From Brachypodium distachyon (Eukaryota > Streptophyta > Magnoliopsida > Poales > Poaceae): DNA of 64,000 nucleotides. The translations under genes were made by a program, and so were the position numbers. Location: assembly GCF_000005505.3 (NCBI RefSeq), contig NC_016133.3, positions 36,418,737-36,482,736 of the forward strand. Direction: 5' to 3'. This document shows, one piece after another, positions 1 to 13,000 of the stretch. Positions within the stretch are counted from its first letter, which is position 1, and each line of letters opens with the position of its first letter. The notes under the pieces were generated by a model. The model was not told the DNA's origin and did not search any database. It worked only from the letters and a program-made list of their open reading frames with translations.

Positions 1-2032
1 CATTCCCTCGTTCCTATCATGCGGGTTTCAGCCACGGTATGTGTAGTTTTTTCATCTTCTGATTGCTAATTGCCACATCTATATACTTACATTATAAACA
101 ACTTTTGAACTATCCAGGCTTCAATTGCGGTGAGGCTGTCAATTTTGCTATTGGTGACTGGTTTCCTCTGGGTTCTCTGGCTAGCAAGCGCTATGCACTT
201 CTGAACAGAACACCCTTTCTTGCACACGAGGAACTACTTTGCCGATCTGCAGTGCTTCTGTCCCACTCAGAACATCCCTACACTCAATATTGTGTGAAGT
301 CTTGCTTTGTGAGGCTGATGCGAATGCAGCGACGTACACTTGACCTGCTTGCTAAAATGGGTTCTCAGATATGCTACAAACCAAAACTACATTCGAATCT
401 GTCATGCAGCATGTGCCGGCGTGATTGCTACATTACACACGTGTCGTGCGGATGCGTCTTTGATCCTATCTGCCTTCATCACGGTAGGAAATCCCAACAA
501 ATGCCCTTTCTGTTGCCTTTTCCTTCAAATATTGTGTTACTAATAGTTTGTCGATTGGAATGCAGAACAAGAACTGCGGAGCTGCTCTTGTAAATCTAAC
601 CGGATTGTCTACCTCAGAGAGGATATACTGGAATTAGAGGCTCTATCTAGAAAATTTGAGCAGGATATTCGCTTGGATAAGGAAGAAAATGCTAATGGCT
701 CATATAAGCAATCCGAGATTTCTGACATTGATAGCGACCACGGTCCATCTTTTGGTACTAACAACAGTGAGGCAAATTTCCAAGATAATGTAATTTTAGA
801 AGCAAACGCCGCTGATGCTGGAAAGAGTTCTCCTGCAACATCATCATTGACATCTTTTGCACATCATGAGCATCTACCTGCAGAATCAAGGGTGGGTTTA
901 CCATTTTGAATATTTTCTCCAACTCTTTTTACGGAATTCCAACTCTTATCATTACAGTTTGAGTTAATTTTACTGTTCTTTTTCAGGTCCATGCAACTCA
1001 GACCAACCAAGTTTACTCAACTGCCAAGCAGGCCATGAACACATCATCAGTACATGGAAATGACCCTCTGGATGACAATTCATCCTGCATGGCTGATGCT
1101 TGTAACGAAATTAGTTCCTGTAATGCCTCACGCATGGAATACAGTGGCAATTCTGATTCCGATTCTGAAATCTTCAGAGTCAAGCGCAGGCCCAGCACAT
1201 TAGGAAGATCTATTCCTGACACAAAGACTGCAACCTCCTCCGAACAGCAGGTACGTGCAGTTTAATCCTCTAGATATGAGAATATATTTTAAAGTGAGCA
1301 AGCAAATCTATTTTAACTCAGTCGTCTGACCCTGTAATCACATAGATTTTGAAATTTTATTGCTGTCGGGTAAACTGCTGCTGCCTTGCCTGACTGCTGT
1401 GCTGAACTGCTGACACATTACCTAAATGGTTAGGTTAGGCATGTACAGGGCTTAGATATATAATGAAATTTTGTACATAGGTTACTGAACACACAGATTG
1501 TTTAAACCCCAAAATTATTAGTAGTTAAGGAGCCTAGGAATTACGGACCTTTTGTTGGATGGTCACGGTGCATACCTTTTTCTGATATAAATACTCTAAT
1601 CATAATCAGGTTCTGAGGCGGCTGAAGAAGGCATGCCCTGAAGCGCAAGAAGTCAATAAGCGACCTGAAGACACCGAACATTGTTTGGTCCCCTTGGTCC
1701 GTATGAGCCAGAAGAAACCAACTTCTACCTCTTCTTCTGACGAAGAAAGAGAGGACATGGTTCCCATATCATGGAGAATTAAGCGGCGGCAACTGGAGAC
1801 TCAACAGGACAGTGCCAGTTATGCTGCAAAGCCAAAGGTGTATCCCTCTACCAGCAGTTGCTCTCGGCAAGATTTTGCAGAAGCGAGTAGAGATGCAGCT
1901 TCAGAGCTACCTTCAAGGCGAGTGAAGATCCGGTTGCACCCTAGCGCCAACAGGATGGTTGAGCAGCAGGGAAGTTCAGGTCAGAGATCTGCAAGGGATG
2001 ACAAGCCACCGGGCTGTTGGCGTACAAATTAG
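1..2032 (+). CDS. JMJ706: JmjC histone lysine demethylase, JMJ706-like (3' part, 5' end outside window)
   Basis: Exons (phases checked): 1-36, 118-483, 566-891, 987-1250 and 1610-2032, stop TAG. The first exon ends with the motif YHAGFSHG and runs into FNCGEAVNFAIGDW, the end of a JmjC domain. A C5HC2-type zinc finger follows in exon 2 (CSMCRRDC, then CGCVFDPICLHH). The rest is a low-complexity, Ser/Asp-rich tail ending in a basic region. The family removes methyl groups from histone H3 lysines in the nucleus using Fe(II) and 2-oxoglutarate. Rice JMJ706 acts on H3K9 and affects floral organs. The iron-binding residues lie upstream and cannot be checked. The absence of FYRN/FYRC domains after the zinc finger favours the JMJ706/KDM4-like group over the JMJ703/KDM5-like group. 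Family call is strong; exact orthology is inferred. Confidence 0.88.
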
Positions 2033-2830
2033 GGTACACTGACGCACGGGTGCTAACTTCGACAGATCAGATAGAATCCATTCTTTGTTTAGGTGCATTG
2101 TTAACTACACGAAGCGCTTGCATTTTGGTTAGCACAGATGCTGACTGGGTGGGTGAGGAGGGGAGGATGATTAGGGCTAATTGCTTGGTTAATCCATTCT
2201 TTGTGCAGCAGAGCCTCCAATTTGAGGCCTGGCTAGGCACGGTTAGAAGGCATATTCATCATGTTATTTTGAGGGTCCTGAGTCACAGCTTGCTGCTCTC
2301 TTTTGGTGCCTGCATTGCCTGTGGCGGAATTGGGCCATTTCCTTTCCATTCTGCAAGTCTCTTTTGTTCTTTTGCTTAGCAGCTGTACATCTCTGTACCT
2401 CTTTCTTTCTTGTTTTTAACCATGAACAACAAGCTTGTTGCTCTCTTAAGAGCAGCTAATGCTAACTGTATTCTTTTATACGCTTGTTGCTTCATGTAAC
2501 CTCCTTACCTGCTACTGAAATATTCAATAGTCAACCATTCTTTTCGGACATCGGAACGGGATGTTGTCTTGTGGAAACTTATATGAATATACTGCAGGAA
2601 TTTAACCATTTCACGTGAATTTCCTGCGTTAAAAATCAAAATTCATGGGTTACAATAGCATCCAAAATTACAAATGTGCCCTCTGCAGTGCGATTAATCA
2701 GCAGATGATACATCTTTTATTTGAACACTAGACCTTTCCTCTTGCTAAGGCCGTCGTCGCCTCAGACAGAGACCGAGACACAGTCCCAAGCACACCATAT
2801 AGATTGATGGTCGGTCCTGATGCTAGAATA
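2033..2830. other. 3'UTR of the JMJ gene and short spacer to the SKL gene
   Basis: No credible coding frame. AT-rich 3'UTR-like sequence runs to roughly 2500. The downstream half holds the promoter and 5'UTR of the next gene. The spacing suggests a head-to-tail pair with a compact promoter. Confidence 0.5.
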
Positions 2831-5730
2831 ATGGCGATGTCCACCATTGCCGCAGCCACCTGCTCCTTCTCCCTCCCTGCAAACCCAGGCCGGCACAGCA
2901 CCCGTGCTCCTCGTCTTCTGCTTCGGCCAGCTTACCGTCGCTCTCTCCTTGCCGCCTCCCCGCCGCCGGCGAGCCGCCTCCGCCTCCGTCCCCGGACCTC
3001 CGTGTCGGCGTCCCCAGCCGCAGCGGAGCGCGACTACGAGGCAGGCAACCAAACCGCTCTTCTCTCTTAGTCTTATCCTCTTTGTTTACTTCATTTGTTA
3101 TTCGTAACCTTATCTGCTCATGGTCTTCTCTTCCCCCAATTATCCCCATCGGTGCTATATTAGTATTATTTGTGTCACGATACCATTGCCTGGCATCATC
3201 AGTACTAGAAACTTCCACGCTAGCATTACCAATGGTCGCTAGTTGAGTGCGCACATGTGTTATCAATTGATTTCATAACCAATAACCAGCCCAGTTCAAA
3301 GATAAGGGGAATTGTTCAGAGAATCCGAGTCTCTGCATTTTGATTTATACTTGACCTCTCCCAGTTTAATGTTTCCCCCGTTCCTCAGCCCTGCATGGAA
3401 CTCACCAAACCAAACAACTAGTACCACATCATCAGTTAGCTATGGAAATGGTCACCGTGGATCAAGTTTTCTGACGACCATGTCTTCTCAACTCTAAAGC
3501 ATGGCACCAGTTGGTTCCATGCACTGATTTCCAACCCTTCCATGCCACCCTGTTTGGGCTCATCTCTGTTAAATCCTCGACACATATAACAATTCTACCA
3601 TTGCAAAAGCATGGTACAGAATGTTGCTTATTTGGGAGATGACATGCGGTGTAGCTGAATACTCTGAACCAGACGCGTCTAGTTTTCCAGGACCTCCTAT
3701 TAGTTAACTGTATGAAAGATGGGTTTAGTTATGCTATCCGGAGCCAAGCTAAGGAAAATGCTCACCTTGGATCACATTTTGTAATAGCCATATTCTTCTT
3801 CTTAACTCCTCTAAGGCATAAAGCTATGCAACAGTCATTCAGTTGGTTCCACGCACCGATTTCACAGCTACTTCTGTGGGAGCTCCTATTAGCTGTAAAA
3901 GGTTGATGTTTGGGTATGTCCTGCAAAAAAAATCTGTGGACCCACTGCATCCTTTTGATATGATGTTGGACAAATGTGCATCTTCTCATGTTGTTGAAAT
4001 GATCAGCTGACATTACCTGTATAGTTCACTGATGGGAATGGAGAGGTGGAGCTGAGGCTGGATATTGGAAAGCTTGGTATTGAGAGTTCACGAGATGTTT
4101 TTGTCGATGTTGATGACATGTCTCTACTCATCAGAGCCAAATCAGACGGAACACTGAGGACTCTGATGAATGTCACCACACTATTCGACAGGGTTAAGTC
4201 TTCCGAGACAATATGGTATGTATCTGTAATTCAGTATAGGGTTTTGCCTGCAATTATTTATTCACTCATTTCATTGTTAAGGTTCATTGATGAGGATCAG
4301 TTGGTGGTGAATCTAAAGAAAGTCGAACAAGAGTTGAAATGGCCTGACATTGATGAATCTTGGGAATCTCTAACTTCTGGGATCACACAGCTATTGACAG
4401 GGATTAGTGTTCACATAGTTGGCGATTCCACTGATATCAACGAGGCAGTTGCTAAAGAGATTGCTGAGGGCATCGGGTGCGTGTGTCGTCACTTTTTCTT
4501 ATATTTTAATCCGTTCAACGCTTTGAGGAAAAAATCTATCCAACTAAATGTTATGCTCCCTGCAAATTGTATTCTGGTCTTCTATGAGATTTACTACCAA
4601 AAACAATACCAGAAGCATTACTTCTGTAGCAGATAACTAAGATAACGCCTCTGAAGTGTGTTTACTGTACCATATCTTTGCAGGTACCTTCCAGTTTGCA
4701 CAAGTGAGCTGCTAGAGAGTGCCACTCAGAAGTCTATCGATGCATGTAAAGTCCTTTCCCAATTTGTTGAAAAACCTTAAAAATGTATTCATGTAGGTTC
4801 TAGGTCATGCTACGGCAGTAATTAACATGTAGTTACTTGTAGGGGCGGATACGGAAGGAGTGGACTCTGTAGCCGAAGCAGAATGTGTTGTCCTAGAAAG
4901 CCTTAGCAGGTTGCTTCTCCTTTTCGAGTTTCTTCGCTTGTTTTGGTTGATCATTTGCCATGTAAGTATATGCCGAAGAATATGTTTCTTGCAGTCATGT
5001 CCGAACCGTGGTGGCAACCCTAGGTGGTAAGCAAGGAGCAGCAAGCAGATTCGACAAGTGGCAGTATCTTCACTCCGGATTCACGGTGTGGTTGTCGGTG
5101 TCAGATGCCGGTGGTGAGGAAGAAGTCCCTTTTTTTCACCTTAATATTTATTGGTTCTTTGCTTGATCTGCTGCACTGCCCTGCGCATGTAGATGAAGCC
5201 GCTGCGAAAGAGGAAGCCAGGAGAAGCGTTAGCGCTGGAAGTGTGGCTTATGCGAAATCAGATGTGGTGGTGAAGCTGGGCGGATGGGACCCGGTGTACA
5301 CACGAGCCGTTGCACAGGGCTGCCTTGTTGCCCTGAAGCAGCTAACCTTAGCAGACAAGAAGCTAGCAGGTACATGGCAAATTCTGGCTCTCGTTTCATC
5401 ACATCTATTTTATATTCCCTCCGTTTCTAAATACTTGTTGTGCAAAACAGCGACGAGTATACTTGTTGTGCAAAACAGTGACGAGTATTTAGAAACGGAG
5501 GGAGTAGATCTTGCTCATCACGGAGTGTATCTGGATGAGACGTGTTTGGAGTAGGCGAAAATAAAACTGGCACTGAATTGTTGCACTAACCAACCGTGTG
5601 GGTTTATGGTTGGAAATGATTGGCAGGGAAGAAGAGCCTTTACATCAGGCTAGGTTGTCGTGGAGATTGGCCCAACATCGAGCCACCCGGTTGGGATCCT
5701 CAATCAGAAGCCCCACCCACCAACATCTAA
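2831..5730 (+). CDS. SKL2: Shikimate kinase-like protein (SKL2-type, probably inactive), chloroplastic
   Basis: Eight exons: 2831-3040, 4025-4215, 4282-4476, 4684-4745, 4843-4909, 4995-5110, 5193-5369, 5627-5730; 373 codons. Residues 1-65 are rich in Ala, Ser, Arg and Pro, as in a chloroplast transit peptide. A CS/p23-like stretch follows (DGNGEVELRLDIGKLGIESS). The kinase-like part starts near residue 155, with HIVGDSTDINEAVAKEIAEGI where shikimate kinase has a Walker A GxxGxGKS/T loop. The loop is degenerate, so shikimate phosphorylation is unlikely. The C-terminus (GWDPVYTRAVAQGCLVALKQ, LGCRGDWPNIEPPGWDP) is typical of plant SKL proteins. SKL1 is known to affect chloroplast biogenesis; the role of SKL2 is unclear. 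I chose ATG 2831 over the in-frame ATG 2807 because it gives a cleaner transit peptide. The first intron would need a GC donor (GAG/GCAGGC). Confidence 0.85.
5412..5506. repeat. Stowaway MITE in SKL intron 7, with internal 28-bp tandem duplication
   Basis: Terminal inverted repeats read TATTCCCTCCGTTTCTAAAT at the left and the reverse complement of TACTCCCTCCGTTTCTAAAT at the right. The element is about 95 bp, ends in TA and lies wholly inside an intron. The interior consists of two adjacent 28-bp copies (5433-5460 and 5461-5488) differing at one base. Confidence 0.85.
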
Positions 5731-6192
5731 TCTTTCCTAGCCTTTTCTTCCTCTCTTCGCGCCAAGAGGTTTCTCTTTTTCTACTATATGTAAAATCTTT
5801 CCAGACTTTAGCTGCGGAATCGTTATTGTCCAAATATGTAATCAAGCCCATTCATAATGATGGAAACGGCTGAGCTGAAACTGCAGCTGCAACACAGTGC
5901 ATAGATGAGGAATATATATAGGCTCAGCGAACAGGTAGGACATTATTAAGAGTCAACAGAAAATGGTAATTATTAACTAAACTCAACGTCGACTGGAATT
6001 AACCGAACGGGAGGGGGCTACACAAGGAGCATTCCTTGACCACCATAAGTTTAATTTTCGCAACTAAAACAGAAAGACACAGCAGCAGCATTTTTTTCAG
6101 GAATCGCAAACAACTCAGAAGAAGACTTCATTCATTTCACTCCACGTTCTTCTGGGTACTCAGACAAGTAGAGCAGTTCTGCTTCACCACTA

Positions 6193-8896
6193 TCACTGAC
6201 CTCGTGGCCGCTTGGCCACCAGCTTGGCCCGTGCGTTGGGTGCTTCACGCTTGACCACCGGAGGCAACTGCAGATACACAAACATAAGGTGACACTTAAG
6301 ACAACTGCTCAAACAATTAAATGTTGCTCCTTAATAGTAATGTTCCAAGAGAACAAAGTTGCGTGTTGACGTCTTTGAGGACATGAATTTAACAGCCAAG
6401 AGCTCCTTGGAAGAAGAGAAAGGGTTCCCACCTTATCTTGGAGCCGGATTATTGTGGATATCAGCAGTCTGTCACCAACTATATGCCTCAGCCTTTTCAC
6501 AAGATCCACTCGGCTTATTTTCTTGATCTGGCATACATAAACGCACACAGAATATAAAGCAGCTGGGGCGTCAGCAGAAGCAGGCATGTTTTCAATTGAG
6601 AATAGTAACAATTAGTTAGTAAACTGCAGACCTTGAATTCTTCATAGCAGTTATTGATCATGTCCATATTCTCGTGAGAAATTTTGGTTGAAATAGCTGC
6701 AAATAACATGGAGAACGGCATCCAAGGTGTACTTGGAGCCTTTTCCATTGAACCTCCTAACATGGGGGCTTCATATTGACCACCCAATGCTGGAGACGCC
6801 TGAAGGTTCATGCCCTGTTTGCACATAAAGAATGGTGTTAACTGGTGCTGTAACTCCGCAGCCCAAGCTACATAACATGGTTATAACAGGAAACTTATCA
6901 TATTTGGAGGTTTTGTATCAAAGATTAAGTCTATAATCAGCACGAAGATATAAGCTCATAACAACATGTCAATTCTTGAATCAGACACTCAATCTGAATT
7001 ACTGCATGCTCCTGCTGCTCCAACAGTGGAACTTGTCTGTATGAGAACAGAAGTTGACTCTAGTGTGACAGTACCATCTTATTAACTCCCAATGTAAACA
7101 TTCTCACCTCTGATACACTGCTGGGCGAACTAGAACTCAAGACCAGTGAAACATCAGATGAATCGTGACAATCTTCTTGGGTGAAGGGGGAATCTGGCAC
7201 AGTATGAGAAGGCTCGCACATAAGTAAACTTAGATTGCTGCTTATTATGAACTATACAGAGCTAAATAAAAAAAAACTAAACTGACACAAATAAATTACC
7301 TTTGGCTTTAGAAGGCAACTGTATGGTGACTACAAATTCAGAATAGAGATGACTATTCAGATTCATATCCCATACAATGTAATGCTGCGGGTTTTTAATG
7401 TCATCTACACCGCTATCGAAATGCTCATTACTAGGCCGGTGCTGCTTAGATCCATGGTGAACTATTTCTACGTTCCCCATTACAACACGGCACAACATCA
7501 TATGAACGATTCCATTTTCATCAACATCAGAGTAATTCACACTGCAGAAAGTAATACAGAACATTGAATTTTGCGATGGTTAGGGAAAGGGAAAAAACAA
7601 AAAAAGGAAAGAAATAAAGATTTAAATATGTCAACATGTAAACGGAAATACAATTCCAGCAACAATTTATCTAAAGGAAGTTAACATGGTAATAATAAGG
7701 CAATAATTCACGCATAGATGGGTTAGAGACTTAGATGTCCATCATATTCATAGCCAAGAGATGATTCAAGTCAGGACCATGTACCAGTTAATGGAGCAGT
7801 TAGCCGGCGCAAGGAGTGTGCCAGCTCCATAGGCTGGACATCTTGAGGGCTTCTTGACTTGCAAGTGACCATTCAGCATCATTGCATCCACGGTGTCTTT
7901 GGAGCAAGGAAGCCAAGCATAACGAATATTTGCATTACCACGCTGAGATTTAGTGACCTCTACCTGCTTTTGGAAAAGATTATAACGGTTTTCTCTAAAA
8001 CTATCCATGGTTGGTGTTCTGTAGATTCCAATAATGTCCTTTGAACCAATAACTGTGCCCATCCCTTGCAATAACATTTGCTGCACAACAGAACTAGCTT
8101 GTTGAGCACGTGATTGCCCACCTGGCTTATCATGCTGCGGTTGAAAAGTATAGGCTGTAGGCAATGAAGTGTGTGGTTCATTTTCTCCAACAGTTTCTCC
8201 AGCATCACCAATTTCTTTCCTGATGATGCTCTTCTCAGCTCTAACTCTCTTAGCACTGGAAACATCTTCAGTACTGGACTCAAAGTTTGAGCTTTCTGCA
8301 GAACTCTCTGATGCTCCAAACTGATCACTTATTACCTGTGCCCCATTAGGCACACCTCTAACATAGACATGATTGCCATTGCTCAAATCTTCCCTCCTGT
8401 ATAATATCTGATCTTCAGTAAATACATCTGGGAAGTAGCGCTTCCCATTGTCATCAATCCAAGCTATCGGCCTCTGAAGACCAGACTTTGAGTCGATGAA
8501 CGTCATATGCACAAAGTCCAACAAAAACAGCTGGTTCTGATATCCTACTTCTGTGATTGTCTTCTTTGCCCTGAAATCAACTTGGGCCAGCTTAACAATT
8601 TTTTCTGGAAATTCTATCCAGTTGCCACCTTGGCGGAGCAGAATACTCTTCGGTACTGCACTAGTCATGAAGTTCTGATAACTCCGCAGAATCTGCCTGT
8701 TTAAGTGGCACGCGATGTTCGCTTTATGATCTTCATCAACAAACAACCTAATGGAAGAGTTGCCAACAGGATGCTGATGCAATTCAGAGGTGCGGCCGGC
8801 ACCAGCATAATATGCAGCGGGGCTGTCCCGCTTCCTCTTGAGGCTACTTGTGTTCTTTCCACATTTAGCCAACACCTTTTCGTTCATCGCAGCCAT
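6193..8896 (-). CDS. SRO1: SRO / RCD1-like protein (WWE, PARP-like, RST domains)
   Basis: Six coding exons on the minus strand: 8896-7785, 7541-7300, 7193-7108, 6814-6632, 6527-6432, 6267-6193; 597 codons, all phases consistent. The WWE domain lies around residues 75-160 (GNWIEFPEKIVKLAQVDF, PIAWIDDNGKRYFPDVF). A Ser/Glu-rich linker leads to a PARP-like domain around 285-450 and a C-terminal RST domain around 485-575 (STPWMPFSMLFAAISTKI, RVDLVKRLRHIVGDRLL). RST binds transcription factors such as DREB2-type proteins, and the family acts in nuclear oxidative, salt and ABA stress responses. The H-Y-E triad of active PARPs looks lost: WLPC stands at the His position and GTLL near the Tyr position. 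That fits an inactive ADP-ribosyl transferase, though some wheat SROs are reported active. The gene converges on SKL with about 460 bp between stops. Confidence 0.92.
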
Positions 8897-10085
8897 TGTT
8901 GCCAGCAGAAATGAACTTCAAACAGAGACTAATTCCTTCTACCAAACTAACCCCAACAAGTCTAATATTTACACTAAACTAATTGAGTAGCTTCTGAACA
9001 TAGTCGACATCAGTATGGACGAGGGAAAAAGGAGCAAGGGTCGGGTGAGGAAAGGGAATAATACAAGTGATCCTGAAAAGGAAAATTAGCAAATATTATT
9101 AAACAGTGCAAAAGACAAATCTAGAGCATCTCAAATCAAGTACGAAAGTCAAAGAATACTTTACTATGTTCTCAGCACTTAACTATAAGAGTAAATTTGC
9201 CAAAACTATTAAGTTACATTAGCATGATGCGCTAGACGACAAACAAAGATAAAACACAACAACAGAACTTACATATGGAGTTATCGTTTGATGTGATCAC
9301 ATCATAACATTATCTCTCGCATGCAAAAACGGTCCTTTGTAAAAACAACAAGTGTATATGTTGCAAGAACACGTGTTTTGGCACGTGTTAGGGTATATGT
9401 TGCAAGAACACGTGTTTGCAAAAATTCGGACAGAGAGTACTTTGTTGCATTAATTTGGCTCACAAATCATGCTTGTTGGTTACTATCCAGAACTGGCACG
9501 GGTTCATCTGCGTGAACCAAAAAAACGCCTGAACATATGCTTCGCGAACAAAATATTTGATATAGCAGCTAACGGCAGAGGATGCACGCTACGCTAATCA
9601 AAGTAAACCACAGAAATCAACACAGGAAAATGCTGTCTAACATGGAATTCACAACAATCCTGATAAAAATACCGGCTTCCTACCCTAATCGCAATCCCTG
9701 CACAAGCTGGAGATGGACCAACGCAAAATTCACTAGAATTCCCATATCAGGCTAAAAAATTAATACTTATCATGTCAATCATCCACGGGATCCACTCGGG
9801 CCGAATCTTAAATCTACTCCATCTCTCAAACAACCAGCTTCTCGTTCCCGCAGATAATTCAGAAGTAACCAACATAAAATTCTCCAGATCGGAGATATAC
9901 ATACACAAAGAAGTAAAGAACCGGGCAGTCGCGTAGATCGAACCGATCGATCCAGCAATTGATGCTCACCTAGGGTTAGCAGAAGCAGCAGCGTTAGCAG
10001 GTATCACAGCGGAGGAAACCGAGCGCTTCATCTCGTCCGATCTAACCCCCCCTCTCCCCCCTAGGACTCCTCTACGGAGCCCACT
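8897..10085 (-). other. 5'UTR and 5'UTR intron of the SRO gene
   Basis: A donor on the minus strand reads CCCTAG/GTGAGC, with the intron starting at 9969. A plausible acceptor lies close upstream of the ATG, near 8917. The intron is therefore about 1 kb and the noncoding first exon lies at about 9970-10085. The intron is AT-rich and has no coding frame. It contains three CACGTG motifs (9370, 9382, 9409). Confidence 0.55.
9354..9417. promoter_or_regulatory. Tandem 39-bp repeat carrying three CACGTG (G-box) motifs
   Basis: A 25-bp block at 9354-9378 recurs exactly at 9393-9417. CACGTG occurs at 9370-9375, 9382-9387 and 9409-9414. The cluster sits in the inferred 5'UTR intron of the stress-related SRO gene. 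G-boxes bind bZIP and bHLH factors; a role here is inferred only. Confidence 0.45.
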
Positions 10086-10089
10086 TTAC

Positions 10090-13000
10090 CCCCGGCGACG
10101 ATGGCCGGAGATGCCCCGCCGGTGGTCCCTGCAACGCGGCGCGGCGAGGACTCGGCTGGTCAAAGCAAGGACTCGGCTCGAATCGCGGGCGGCGGCGGCG
10201 GCGAAGGGAAGGGAGGAAGGCGAGAGGAAGGGGAAGAAGGAGGCGTACGCCGGTGTGTGGGAAGGAAGAATTATTATTGGGGTTAGGGGAGAAAACTCAC
10301 GCGGGTCCACGCCTTTGTCGTGCCCACTTGCGAGGCCCCCCTCCTTATACTCCACCCACCGCCTCGACCTCTACCCTGTGCCCGACATGTGGGTCCCGGG
10401 TTCTGTTGGGCCTGCCTGGCGGTGAGTTGGGAGGCGCTAAACTTGGATGCCAAGTTGGGGTCGATTTTTCTTGCGCGGTAAGCAAAATGGCGACGGCTTG
10501 ATGCCGACATCCAACCATCGGACGGCTCAAGCCCGCGGTCAACGTTCTTCGCCCCGCCCGCAGCCGTCCATCTGCGCCAGATATTTTTTTCCCTGTATAC
10601 TTTTTTGGAGTCCGGTTGCGTGCATTACCCGGTCACGTGCTGCACATATAGGATGACGTGTTCCGTGATGGGTTTTCAAGTGTGTTTCACGCAGTTCATG
10701 CTCCCCTCTGATTTGTACTCCTTCACTTTTTATATTTGGGCTGAATTGCCGTGTATGAGACCAAATTAGCATAGTTTCCTGGTAGTATTGAAAAACTCAT
10801 GGTGCATGTTCCACGAATCTATGCATTCAATCTTTAGTTGTGAACTATAAAGATATACGGAGTACTATATGTTCAAGAATAGTGTTATACATTATCTCCT
10901 GCCGCGGACTAAACGACAAAAACACTACTTCTATCCTTTTTCCGAAATGAATAAAGCATCAATGCATTTCTAGACTAGTTCTAATTCATGCCAATCTTTA
11001 TGTAACGAAGGGATAACAATTTTCTCAAATGTCATCTATGGCTAGCCGTGATTATGTTTTTCGAGAATGAGCTAGCCGTGATTTCCACTTACACGATTGT
11101 TACGTAATAAATACCTGTTGGGTGACTTGGATTAAGTATGTGGAGTTGGAACCTAATCAGCTTGCATGGTTTGGCATTATTCTTAGCTGATTTTTCTATG
11201 TTTTGGGTCCTACTTTATTGGGGTACTCTAGTCAAATTTTCCAAGAACTTGTGCGTTAGCATAGGAACCATTCACGTATAAGAACCTTCTCTTTCCAAAT
11301 ATAACCAATTTGTGAATTTTTTTCCAAATAATGCAGGAAACGGTAGACGAACTGTTTGTTGCATGTTGATTGAGTGTACATATTATTCTGGCCTCTATTT
11401 GATGAATTTTCATACCATTGTATCGATAAGGAATCGATCAAATCAAATAGCAACATGTTAATTCAAAACAATAGTTCAAGGCAGAGGTACACCAAGCAGG
11501 AGGCAAAGCGATAACTTCAAACTTGTTGCTTAACTCTAAAAAGTCAAGCCACTTCCAAGAGGTGAATTGCGTGATTTGAAGCATAATAAGATTTGAAATT
11601 TTAAATGCTAGAGAATGAGAATTTGGAGGAGAGATAACATAAGGGTGAGAAGAGCAAATGGCTAGTGAATTACTTTGTACTATAACAATAAAAAAATATC
11701 ATTTGCTTGTCTGTTAGTGCACTATTTTTTTTTCTTGAGCTACTGCACTATTGTTGAGTAATAATTGGTTGGGTAAGTCATAAGAGTTTAGGCCCTGTTT
11801 GGTTAGACTTGACTGTGGCTTTTGACTTTTGGCTTACACGCCACAAAGGCTTTGCATTTTTCTTATACCATCATCTAACAATTTCCAATCAAGAGCCAAA
11901 TGTCAAAATTCACATTTGAACCTAACCAAACAAGGCATTGGGATGGACTTGAGAAGTCAATGATAATGAGTTGTCTAGTTTTGTTTTTCGTTTGTACCGT
12001 TTCAATAGCGCTCAAAGGTGTTTGAGAGCATGGAGGAAAATTGGACTCATGACCAACTCTATATGTAGATCATGTGTCATCCAAGACCTCCTGTCGTAGA
12101 TGAATGATAATGAAAAAATGCTGTTACACGGAAGGTTCTCATACAACTTTTAGAGAATTAAGTCATATATAAATTAGGTCTGCATCATTGTTGACTTTAC
12201 AGAAAGAAATGTACTGAGTTTTGCAATCCCATTAGGCCAAGCAACTGGTTACCGTATATGTACCCGCCAAAATCTTAACCAACTCGAAACCACTCGCGGA
12301 CCTTTTCATCTAGCCATCTTTCGGATGAACCTTTATGTGTCGTCATCAATTTGATTTTTGCTCTTCCTTTCCAACCAATCCATGTTGTCCTCGATATCCA
12401 AAACGTTCGAGGTGACCTCTTTGTTGTCACTTGTCCAAATAGATATAGTTTTTTGTGAGCCCACCTATGGATCGGTCATGGTGGAGCCAGTTCGAACCAG
12501 ATGACGCTTGACACATCCAAATCAGCGAAAGGAGAACGAAGAAAGGAGGCGGCAAACACAACATGCTCTAGGTCACCATTATTGCCATGAGAACCCTATA
12601 ATCTTTGGTAACACATGTACACAAACATGGGCGCATGGCGCCATCCCCACGTCTCTCCCCCCTACCACTACATCGTCGCTCCTTTTTGTTTTGCATCATG
12701 CCCGTTGCCGTTGTCGGTGTCGTCAACCGCCAACTTCCTTATTAGCCGTTGGATGCTATATCATCCTTTTAGTCACCCGTCAACATTCAATCTTCACCGC
12801 TGTAGTAGTTGTAGATGTCGAGGTCGTATGTGAGACCCTACCTTAACCTACCTTTCTTTTTCTTCTTCTTTTCTCTTCTTCCTTCCCTTCCCTCCTCCCC
12901 AAGAACACATATTGATGACAATCGAATGTTAGCTCCGTGAGGCCACACAATAAACATTTAAAAAGTTGATCTTCCAACCATCTTCTGGATAAGGACAAAC

